This document shows, piece after piece, positions 1 through 5,323 of a stretch of DNA of 5,405 bases. Source of the DNA: Nitrososphaerota archaeon (GTDB lineage Archaea; Thermoproteota; Bathyarchaeia; Bathyarchaeales; Bathycorpusculaceae); NCBI GenBank assembly GCA_031282985.1, contig JAITCR010000088.1, positions 1 through 5,405 of the forward strand. The letters are read 5' to 3'. The position numbers and the translations under genes were made by a program. The number at the start of each line of letters is the position of its first letter. Positions within the stretch are counted from its first letter, which is position 1. The notes beneath the pieces were generated by a model, which was given only the letters and a program-made list of their open reading frames with translations, ran no database searches and was not told the origin of the DNA.

Positions 1-46
1 CTCGGCATTTAGTTTTGTCTACGTCTACTCCAACATATCGTGTCAT
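1..46 (-). CDS. IS110-family transposase, N-terminal fragment
   Basis: Reading leftwards from the ATG at 46-44 gives MTRYVGVDVDKTKCR before the window ends. The YVGVDVDKTK pattern is the typical opening of IS110-family transposases: it holds the first acidic residue (Asp8 here) of the RuvC-like DEDD catalytic domain, usually seen as VGIDxxKxK. Only the first 15 of probably 330-420 residues are present, so it cannot be judged whether the gene is intact. The upstream minus-strand sequence has no strong Shine-Dalgarno; GAAC lies 10 bases before the ATG. The gene would encode the recombinase that moves the element through a circular intermediate with RNA-guided target choice, as shown for IS621. 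The family call rests on a short motif, but a characteristic one. Confidence 0.72.
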   Translation of the reverse strand, partial: MTRYVGVDVDKTKCR

Positions 47-58
47 TTTTTCATAGTT

Positions 59-185
59 CTTGCTGGTTTCAGGTGGCAATCTCTCATTCGGGCGATTAGT
101 TTGCCCAGTTCTTTTAGCCACTCAGGTTAAGCTCAGTCTATTTAACGGTCGATTTGACCAAGCAAGTGTCGGACTAACCAGCAAG
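59..185 (-). ncRNA. Candidate bridge-RNA-like guide RNA of the IS110 element
   Basis: The leader before the transposase contains nested complementary segments. A perfect 10-bp pair (CTTGCTGGTT at 59-68 with AACCAGCAAG at 176-185) could close the structure. Inside it are GGTC/GACC (147-150 with 156-159, 5-nt loop), GTTAA/TTAAC (126-130 with 142-146, 11-nt loop), and a two-level stem: GTGGC/GCCAC (73-77 with 117-121) enclosing GGGC/GCCC (90-93 with 103-106). The two-level stem leaves an internal loop of 10 and 12 nt, as in the donor- or target-binding loops of bridge RNAs. An alternative six-pair stem (125-130 with 174-179, one G-U) would enclose the GGTC/GACC hairpin and form a second stem with an internal loop. 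Position and orientation, directly upstream of and co-directional with the transposase, match IS110-group bridge RNAs such as IS621. The fold was done by hand and the RNA ends are guesses. Confidence 0.5.
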
Positions 186-221
186 TAAACTATAAACCGC
201 ATCTTTCATAAAGTCTATTTA
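135..221. repeat. 10-bp direct repeat AGTCTATTTA (135-144 and 212-221)
   Basis: AGTCTATTTA occurs exactly at 135-144 and again at 212-221, 77 bases apart. On the transposase-coding strand both copies read TAAATAGACT. The first copy overlaps the loop of the GTTAA/TTAAC hairpin in the candidate guide RNA; the second lies where the element probably begins. A left target guide would have the same sequence as the left flank of the target including the core dinucleotide, so this arrangement is what a guide-target match would produce. A chance repeat of this size in a short AT-rich region is possible (a few percent by rough estimate). Confidence 0.6.
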
Positions 222-248
222 GTAACAATTTACTACATAACCATAAAC

Positions 249-278
249 TTGACAGAACCAAAAAGCTACACCTTAAAT
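249..278 (+). promoter_or_regulatory. Likely sigma-70-type promoter of the small membrane protein gene
   Basis: A perfect -35 hexamer TTGACA (249-254) is followed after 18 bases by TTAAAT (273-278), which matches the -10 consensus at four of six positions. Transcription would start near 285, giving a leader of about 35 bases that contains a strong ribosome binding site. Its position just before a well-formed small gene on the same strand supports it. It lies outside the inferred IS end and points away from it. Confidence 0.55.
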
Positions 279-305
279 ATTTAGATGCTACAAGATAGGT
301 AAATA

Positions 306-312
306 AAAGGAG
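306..312 (+). promoter_or_regulatory. Ribosome binding site AAAGGAG of the 43-residue gene
   Basis: AAAGGAG ends 7 bases before the ATG at 320. It is the strongest Shine-Dalgarno in the window and the main reason to treat the very short reading frame downstream as a real gene. Confidence 0.7.
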
Positions 313-319
313 AATCTCA

Positions 320-451
320 ATGGAGCTAAGTGCATATTTCACAATATTACAATATATCCTAATGGGTGCAACAGCAGTTGCTATAGCGTTAATCTTCCTT
401 TACGTCTATCATGTCAGTAAAGAAAATGAAGACACAGAAGAAGCAGAGTAA
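320..451 (+). CDS. Small single-pass membrane protein, 43 residues, function unknown
   Basis: The frame starts with MELSAYFTILQYILMG and ends with the acidic tail SKENEDTEEAE. Residues about 6-32 form one hydrophobic helix with aromatic residues at both ends (YF at 6-7, LYVYH near 28-32), followed by a charged tail that carries seven acidic residues and a single lysine. Promoter, AAAGGAG and ATG are well spaced, so expression is likely. I do not recognise the family. Size and layout resemble small accessory subunits of transporters or respiratory enzymes, which usually sit just before the gene of their large partner. No partner follows here: the next 374 bases hold no clear gene and the ECF operon runs the other way. 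A 25-codon frame begins inside its 3' end (ATG at 409, ending 486) but has no ribosome binding site. The gene could be an orphan left by a rearrangement or a stand-alone small protein. Confidence 0.6.
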   Translation: MELSAYFTILQYILMGATAVAIALIFLYVYHVSKENEDTEEAE

Positions 452-825
452 AAAATTTTCAACCCAAATTACTCTTCCTACTGTTTAAGAAAAGATAAAG
501 GACAAGAACATTACAGCAGTAATTATTATTATCCTTCTTGCGAAACTGAGAAACGGCTGTTAACGAAGGCTAGAGCATTTAGTCATGTGTTTTTGAGTGC
601 GTGCGTTTTAAATGGGCAGGCGAGCGGTTTGTTGGTAGAACGTTTAAAATTGTGTCAGATAGTATTGCAATAGACGCAAGCACTGTTCTGAGGTTTAATT
701 TTATTGCGTGATTTGCAGCTATGGTCAGAGAATTTTTGTTATGCAGAGGTTTGATGTTAAAGTAGACTTTTTTTGTTGTTGCTTCAATTAAAAATGCGTG
801 TTGTTTTTGTAATAGTTTTTTTCAT
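452..825. other. 374-base stretch without a supportable gene
   Basis: This lies between two convergent genes: the small membrane protein (plus) and the end of the ECF fusion (minus). I find no rho-independent terminator for either, only short imperfect pairings and A/T runs. Two long open stretches lack a usable ATG start: on the plus strand 452-673, in frame with the small gene after its stop, and on the minus strand 821-579 (80 codons before a TAA). Neither shows a recognisable motif or ribosome binding site. GCGTTTTAAAT (601-611) and ACGTTTAAAAT (640-650) are near-repeats. It may be plain intergenic DNA or the remnant of a lost gene. Confidence 0.5.
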
Positions 826-3567
826 TTATGTTACCAGTCCATATTTCATTTTTATTCTGTCCAATTTTTCCAACATAGGTCTAGCAGCTACAGCGAGAAA
901 TACCACTGTGGCAAAGGCGTGTACTAAATCGAAAGGAATGCCCTGTAGATAAGCGGCATAGAACATGGCATTTGTTGGTTGGTTTTGAAGCATCAGTACC
1001 ATGGCAGGGTTCATTAATCCACCGTAAATGAGAAAGGTGGCAAGTCCGCCAAATGCACATAGAGAGAGTTTACTTCGTAATAGTAACCCTTTTTTGAAGA
1101 ATATTCCAGCTAAAAACCCGATGATACCAAAGGCGAACATTTGCCATGGTGTCCAGGGGCCTTGTCCGAAAAACATGTTACTAGCAAATCCAGTCATAGC
1201 ACCCACTAAAAAGCCTGCCTCACCCCCAAAAGCTACACCTGCAATAATTACTATAGCTATCACGGGTTTAAATTGTGGAAGCATGAAAAAAGCGACACGT
1301 CCAGCCACGCCGATGGCACATAGTACGGCGATAACAACAAGTTCCCGTGACTGTGGTTTTCTGCGTTCAAATACTATCATAAAGGGTAGTATGGTTTCTA
1401 AAATTATCAGCAGTGATATGAAATAGTAGTTATGGTCACCAAGGTAAAACATGCCAGCATATATAGTTAGTGGGATTGCCAGTAGAATCATTGTGGCAGC
1501 GGCAAGGGTACGTTTATTTAACTTATGAGATGATGGAGCAGTTTGTTGTACTGTCCACTCTTTTTTACCACGTCTCCAAGATAAAGCAGTAACAGCAACT
1601 ATTACTTCAATACCAAAGGCTAACATTAAGCCCACATATTGCCATACAGCGGTGGGGTCGCTTGCCACTATGACCGCTTCGTTACCTCCAGAGATAAAAT
1701 CAGTAAACCCACTCCAATGTTGAGCAGCAAAAATGACTGTTAAAATAAATGCAATACCAGTGGCGCATAACGCGCCGATTCGTGGCAGGGTTAATTTCTT
1801 TGCGGTGGGTTTTGGTTTGGTAACATCAGGTTTCTTTTCACCTATGCTATAAGTTCCATCGTTGTCAGGCAGTTCAGGCAGTGGAGGTGGTGTTCCACCC
1901 AGTGCTGTAATAATATCGTTTGCTGTAACTGCTTCTGGTAATATGTGGCGTACCATGCGATTGGCGGCGGAGGTGTAAAAATTGTTACCACTAAAAAAGG
2001 CGCGGGGTGGGTTTTCAGTGACGATATTTCCGTCGAAGAACAGGGCACAGTAATTAGCGTGTTCAGCACAAAATTCAACATCATGACTGACCATCACTAC
2101 CGTCACGCCCGCGTTTGTCAATTTGTGCAGAATAGAAGCAAATACTGTCTTAAATTCGGCATCTATCCCCTTGGTTGGTTCATCTAAAAGCAAAATGCGC
2201 GGTTCTAGAAGCAATACTTTTGCCAGAGCTGCTCGCTGCTGCTCGCCACCGGAAAGATCATATGGATGAGAATCTAGCAGGGTTTCAAGTTGGCAGAGTG
2301 CCGTCATATTGTGTAATTTGTCTTGTTTTTCGGTTTTTGAGAGGTTGCTTTCTAAGAGAATTTCCAGTAAATCTTCTCGGACGGTTTTTGCTACAAATAG
2401 GTTTTGTGGGTTCTGTGGTAACACTCCCAGCAGTTTGTCAAATAGTTTACCAGATGGAAATTTGTCGATCTCTAATCCCTGTATTTTTACTTTGCCGCGA
2501 TAGGGTTTATTTAGTCCAGCAATTAGCGACAACATAGTGGTCTTGCCCGTACCGTTACCACCAAGTACAGCGGTTAATACACCAGGGTATGCTTTGAAGG
2601 ATAAGCTCTTAATTACATCTGGCGTGCTCTTATCATATTTGAACCATACTTCATTCAATTCAATAGTAGCATTATCTCTTGTGGGTGTGGTATGTGGTTT
2701 AGGCAGAATTTGTTTTACTTCCATCTGTAATAGCCATTCTCGTCCATCCCGTACTGTAACGGGACAAGGCAGAGTATTTTCTACGCCTGCCCACACACGC
2801 ATAGGAACGGGCATTGCATGAAACATCCCATGTCCTTGTGAGCGCAAGGCCTCGCCTACATATGCAGGGGTTCCTTCGCAAATAATTTTTCCCTTATCCA
2901 TAACAATAGCACGACTAGCCAGTGGAAACGCTTCCTCCAACCGATGCTCAGTGAGGATAACCGTTACGCCCAATTCACGATTAATTTTACCCACAGTAGC
3001 CAAAAAATCTGCTGCCGCAATAGGATCAAGCTGACTAGTAGGCTCATCCAAAATAAGCAAAGCTGGCTGCAACGCCATAATTGATGCCAAAGCCAAAAGT
3101 TGTTTCTGTCCGCCTGATAACTCTGCAACATTTTTGTAAAACCATGTTTGGATTCCGAAAAATGAAGCCATTTCCGCAACACGGAGACGGATAGTTGGCG
3201 TATCAAAACCAAGAGATTCCAGTCCAAATGCCAACTCATGCCATACCTTGTCTGTAACGATTTGGTTTTCGGGACTTTGCATAACAAAACCAATCTTTGA
3301 TGCCGCATCTCTACTGGAAAGCTCAGATAGCAATACGCCTTCAAATAGAACATCACCATTTTTTGCCCCGTGAGGTGCAAGCACTGGTTTTAATTGCCGA
3401 AGCAAAGTAGTTTTACCACACCCCGAAGGACCGCACAACACGATAAATTCGCCAGATTTTACGGTGAGGTTAATTTCAGATAGAGCTGGAACCTCACGTT
3501 CAGGATAGGTAAAAGTTAAGCCTTTGACAGCGATACAGACATCTATACTTTGTTGATTGCTCGCCAT
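826..3567 (-). CDS. ECF transporter fusion: two ATPase domains plus S component (CbrU-CbrT type)
   Basis: This 913-residue protein joins three ECF subunits normally made separately. ATPase domain 1 (about 10-240) has Walker A GPSGCGKTT (46-54), Q-loop Gln97, signature LSGGQ (150-154), Walker B LLILDEP (170-176) and H-loop His208. ATPase domain 2 (about 300-530) has GGNGTGKTT (336-344), Gln385, LSGGE (438-442), ILLLDEP (458-464) and His495. Both look catalytically complete. A proline- and lysine-rich linker (about 556-592) leads to a membrane part with about four helices (595-733) and then the S component (about 742-895), recognisable by AGRVAFFMLPQFKP and FFGQGPWTPWQMF. It would bind substrate in the membrane and hydrolyse ATP in the cytoplasm. 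The duplicated ATPase with this S type matches predicted cobalamin systems (CbrU, CbrT); the substrate is inferred. The start at 3567 is preferred over an ATG at 3645 because TTGGAG lies 7 bases upstream and the upstream 26 residues have no domain character. It overlaps the T gene by 25 bases. Confidence 0.88.
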   Translation of the reverse strand: MASNQQSIDVCIAVKGLTFTYPEREVPALSEINLTVKSGEFIVLCGPSGCGKTTLLRQLKPVLAPHGAKNGDVLFEGVLLSELSSRDAASKIGFVMQSPENQIVTDKVWHELAFGLESLGFDTPTIRLRVAEMASFFGIQTWFYKNVAELSGGQKQLLALASIMALQPALLILDEPTSQLDPIAAADFLATVGKINRELGVTVILTEHRLEEAFPLASRAIVMDKGKIICEGTPAYVGEALRSQGHGMFHAMPVPMRVWAGVENTLPCPVTVRDGREWLLQMEVKQILPKPHTTPTRDNATIELNEVWFKYDKSTPDVIKSLSFKAYPGVLTAVLGGNGTGKTTMLSLIAGLNKPYRGKVKIQGLEIDKFPSGKLFDKLLGVLPQNPQNLFVAKTVREDLLEILLESNLSKTEKQDKLHNMTALCQLETLLDSHPYDLSGGEQQRAALAKVLLLEPRILLLDEPTKGIDAEFKTVFASILHKLTNAGVTVVMVSHDVEFCAEHANYCALFFDGNIVTENPPRAFFSGNNFYTSAANRMVRHILPEAVTANDIITALGGTPPPLPELPDNDGTYSIGEKKPDVTKPKPTAKKLTLPRIGALCATGIAFILTVIFAAQHWSGFTDFISGGNEAVIVASDPTAVWQYVGLMLAFGIEVIVAVTALSWRRGKKEWTVQQTAPSSHKLNKRTLAAATMILLAIPLTIYAGMFYLGDHNYYFISLLIILETILPFMIVFERRKPQSRELVVIAVLCAIGVAGRVAFFMLPQFKPVIAIVIIAGVAFGGEAGFLVGAMTGFASNMFFGQGPWTPWQMFAFGIIGFLAGIFFKKGLLLRSKLSLCAFGGLATFLIYGGLMNPAMVLMLQNQPTNAMFYAAYLQGIPFDLVHAFATVVFLAVAARPMLEKLDRIKMKYGLVT

Positions 3568-4433
3568 TTTAAATCTCCAACTACATTTATAAGTAGAGGC
3601 ATAGCGCACAGGGCAAAATACAGAACAAACAACCCTGCTTGCCAAACATCAAAAGCAGCACCATACATGATTGGCATATATACAAATTTCAGTTTTCCAA
3701 ACACTATCCCAGTAATAATTCCCCCACCGCACAATAGCAGAAACAGCAGAGCATTCTTGTCTCGCTTGTCAAAACGATAAATAGAAAAAGCCGTACGTCC
3801 CGGCAACCCGTAGCCTCGACTTTTCATACTATCAGCAGTTTCAATAGCATTTTCCAGCGCCCATGTCACCAGCACCGATAATATCTTAATACCGTGCTTA
3901 GCCCGTTTGAGTATCCCACCGTTACTCACATCTCGTCCTACGCATTTCTGTGCGTTTGAAATAATCTTAATTTGTGCCGTAAAATGTGGTACGAACCGCA
4001 GAGACATAGCTAAAATCAAAGACAACGCAGGAATAATCCGCCCAAACAGATACACAAACTTGTCACTACTCATAACAGCGTTAAAACAGGAAAACCATCC
4101 AATCACCGTAATCAGCAGAAACGCCGCAAATACACCGTATATAATAGATTCCAGTGTTAAAGGGTTGCCACTTGGTAAATAGGCAAGTATTGTCACGCCC
4201 TGATGGGAAAAAAGAGGATTAATGAGCATTGTTATGATCAGCAGAGGTAGCATATATATCAGGTTGAACCGCGCAGCTTTTTTGCCTCTTAAATAAAGTG
4301 AATAAATCAAAGCACAAAACAAAGACAGCCCAAGGCAAACGGGGTGATTAATGAACATGGCAAAGCCAATCACCAGCACGAAATATAGCATGGAAACTGT
4401 GGGATGATAGCCTGAAAAAACGTCTTTATCCAA
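3543..4433 (-). CDS. ECF transporter transmembrane component T (EcfT/CbrV type)
   Basis: This 296-residue integral membrane protein belongs to the CbiQ/EcfT family. It couples ATP hydrolysis by the two ATPase domains to movement of the S component. Hydrophobic segments lie near 15-28, 31-48, 57-77, 97-117, 131-145, 184-192, 227-247 and 264-285. Between them is the amphipathic coupling region, with AQKCVGRD (161-168) and SMKSRGYG (202-209) at the places where the family has its two Ala-Arg-Gly-like motifs; the second is clear, the first diverges, with CVGR in place of ARG. The N-terminal FSGYHP fits this subfamily, which supports the TTG start at 4433 over the later ATG at 4391. AGGCGG (4447-4442) sits 8 bases before the TTG. 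The start overlaps the DUF4430 stop by 8 bases and the end overlaps the fusion gene by 25, so translation is probably coupled. Length is slightly above the usual 260-270. Confidence 0.88.
   Translation of the reverse strand: MDKDVFSGYHPTVSMLYFVLVIGFAMFINHPVCLGLSLFCALIYSLYLRGKKAARFNLIYMLPLLIITMLINPLFSHQGVTILAYLPSGNPLTLESIIYGVFAAFLLITVIGWFSCFNAVMSSDKFVYLFGRIIPALSLILAMSLRFVPHFTAQIKIISNAQKCVGRDVSNGGILKRAKHGIKILSVLVTWALENAIETADSMKSRGYGLPGRTAFSIYRFDKRDKNALLFLLLCGGGIITGIVFGKLKFVYMPIMYGAAFDVWQAGLFVLYFALCAMPLLINVVGDLKWRAINKV
3575..3580 (-). promoter_or_regulatory. Ribosome binding site deciding the start of the ATPase-S fusion
   Basis: TTGGAG on the minus strand lies 7 bases before the ATG at 3567, inside the last codons of the T gene. 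It favours this start over the in-frame ATG 78 bases upstream, which would add residues unlike any ABC domain. Confidence 0.7.
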
Positions 4434-5139
4434 CTATTTGTCCGCCTATCGCATAGCCGCCGCCCACATCCCTGCCTAAATCGCAGGTATAGACCCATTC
4501 GATAACATCGCCTTGTTGGAGCACATATCGACTTGCTCCGTAATTGGGGAACCAGTCGTTGACTTTATACATCCAGCCAGAAAGCCCACCACAGTCAAAT
4601 TCGTAGAGATTATGTATACCTTGAATATAAGCTGAGTTATATATCGGCGTGAACTTGAACTCCATATGTATACGTTCTTCACGCGTCACTCGCTTTAGCA
4701 CATCAAAAACGTTTTCACCTTCACTAAAAGTAACAGTCATGGGTGCTAAAATTACGCCTTTTTCTGGCAAAACACCCAACTTGTCCTTGTTAAACATGCC
4801 CATGTTGTCTAGAATTGTATCACAGCAAATGGACAGCGTGACTGTATGTTTTTTACCATTATCAATAGTTACATCCTCTGGCTCTACAGGTTTTGGTTTC
4901 CCCTTTGGCACAGAATCAGTTTCATATTTATCCTTACCGGATGTTGAAGAGACCGTTGGGGTTTGCAAATTTGAAACTGATGAGGATTCGCCAGAGCTGT
5001 CTGATGTGTTCAAAGAGTCAGTCGTGTTACCTACCGCCTTTTTTGGACCTGGCTGAAGTATAAAAGCGGCTGCCAGCACTGCGATGATACACACTACGGT
5101 AAAGCAGATTTTTGCTTGTCTTGTTTTCCAAAGTTTCAT
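4426..5139 (-). CDS. Membrane-anchored DUF4430 protein (transcobalamin C-terminal-like domain)
   Basis: This 237-residue protein has a basic start (MKLWKTRQAK), a hydrophobic helix at about 11-28, a Ser/Thr/Pro-rich low-complexity spacer (38-90) and a DUF4430 domain (about 98-225). Conserved features of that domain are NSAYIQGIHNLYEFDCG (168-184), SGWMYKVNDWFPNYG (187-201) and GDVIEWVYTCDLGRDVGGG (210-228). There is no lipobox, so the helix is either an uncleaved anchor or a signal peptide cut near LAAA; the folded domain should be outside the cell. Cys105/106, 183 and 219 could form a disulfide. The domain is related to the C-terminal lobe of transcobalamin and intrinsic factor. As first gene of an ECF operon it probably captures substrate and passes it to the S domain, which is inference. 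ATG 5139 is the only reasonable start: an in-frame TGA lies two codons upstream. The ribosome binding site is weak. Confidence 0.85.
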   Translation of the reverse strand: MKLWKTRQAKICFTVVCIIAVLAAAFILQPGPKKAVGNTTDSLNTSDSSGESSSVSNLQTPTVSSTSGKDKYETDSVPKGKPKPVEPEDVTIDNGKKHTVTLSICCDTILDNMGMFNKDKLGVLPEKGVILAPMTVTFSEGENVFDVLKRVTREERIHMEFKFTPIYNSAYIQGIHNLYEFDCGGLSGWMYKVNDWFPNYGASRYVLQQGDVIEWVYTCDLGRDVGGGYAIGGQIVG

Positions 5140-5172
5140 AAGGTTTCACTTCGTGTGTCAACTAATATTGAA

Positions 5173-5188
5173 TTGGTTATACAACCAA
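5173..5188. promoter_or_regulatory. 16-bp palindrome TTGGTT-ATAC-AACCAA in the operon leader
   Basis: Two perfect 6-bp arms surround a 4-bp centre, 33 bases before the DUF4430 start codon. It lies downstream of the likely promoter. It could be an operator for a dimeric repressor or a short RNA hairpin in the leader. It is not followed by a T run, so it is not a classical terminator. Confidence 0.4.
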
Positions 5189-5218
5189 ATTATTTAAACG
5201 TAAACTTAACCTAAATTA

Positions 5219-5248
5219 ATTATAAGTTGAATAAAATTACAGATAAAA
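5219..5248 (-). promoter_or_regulatory. Putative promoter of the DUF4430-ECF operon
   Basis: On the minus strand a perfect -10 TATAAT lies at 5224-5219. The -35 is poor: TTTATC or TTTTAT at 17-18 bases spacing (5248-5242). Transcription would start near 5212, leaving a leader of about 70 bases with the 16-bp palindrome. An inverted repeat AACTTA/TAAGTT (5203-5208 and 5223-5228) overlaps the -10 and could be a binding site, though AT-rich repeats of this size are common by chance. Confidence 0.42.
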
Positions 5249-5277
5249 CAACAACTACACAGCAACAACAAACCAAG

Positions 5278-5309
5278 CCAACAACAAAAGAACAAAGCGC
5301 CTTCGGCGC
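5278..5309 (-). terminator. Rho-independent terminator of the upstream gene
   Basis: On the minus strand GCGCC-GAA-GGCGC (5309-5297) forms a perfect 5-bp GC-only stem, followed directly by the T-rich tail TTTGTTCTTTTGTTGTTGG. It sits 14 bases after the stop codon of the gene entering from the right. The plus-strand reading has no T tail, so the signal is one-directional. It separates the upstream gene from the ECF operon, which then needs its own promoter. Confidence 0.7.
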
Positions 5310-5323
5310 GAATTAACTAGACA

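Larger units (their letters stand above)
1..213 (-). mobile_element. Left end of an IS110-family insertion sequence (partial)
   Basis: This is the 5' part of an IS110-family element transcribed leftwards off the window edge. It holds the first transposase codons and a non-coding leader of roughly 165 bases with several inverted repeats. IS110-group elements are known to carry a long non-coding left end that encodes a guide (bridge) RNA, and they often lack clear terminal inverted repeats and target duplications. The right boundary is therefore not directly visible. I place it near 212-213, where AGTCTATTTA (212-221) repeats a segment of the leader; on the minus strand this reads TAAATAGACT, ending in a possible CT core. 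Membership in IS110 is well supported by the protein start. The exact boundary is inference and could be wrong by tens of bases. Confidence 0.6.

Noticed and set aside
409..486. 25-codon frame overlapping the 3' end of the small membrane gene (lysine-rich)
   Set aside because: It has no ribosome binding site and is too short. The lysine richness follows from the purine-rich codons of the acidic tail read in another frame.
487..540. Imperfect inverted repeat (AAGAAAAGATA with TATCCTTCTT) as a terminator for the small gene
   Set aside because: The stem is interrupted, A/T-rich, has a loop of about 30 bases and is followed by GCGAAAC instead of a T run.
449..673. Read-through of the small gene's TAA into the following in-frame open stretch
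   Set aside because: There is no sign of recoding and the downstream residues look unlike a domain. The acidic tail just before TAA is a natural end.
1028..1426. Plus-strand 132-codon open frame
   Set aside because: It lies opposite the membrane part of the ECF fusion, which has clear family motifs. The frame has no ribosome binding site and a proline/lysine/threonine-rich composition typical of an antisense shadow.
2964..3380. Minus-strand 138-codon open frame
   Set aside because: It is a frame-shifted reading of the first ATPase domain, whose real frame carries Walker A, signature and Walker B.
3568..3645. 26-residue N-terminal extension of the ATPase-S fusion (ATG at 3645)
   Set aside because: The extension reads the T gene's C-terminal DNA in another frame and shows no ABC character. 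The ATG at 3567 has TTGGAG at a proper distance.
4649..5056. Plus-strand 135-codon open frame
   Set aside because: It is antisense to the DUF4430 gene, which has conserved motifs in its own frame. It has no domain or membrane pattern of its own.
5246..5296. CAA/ACA-rich low-complexity run that could suggest a short tandem repeat
   Set aside because: The units are irregular. On the minus strand it is the T-rich tail after the terminator plus simple A/T-rich leader, so no repeat array or CRISPR is supported.
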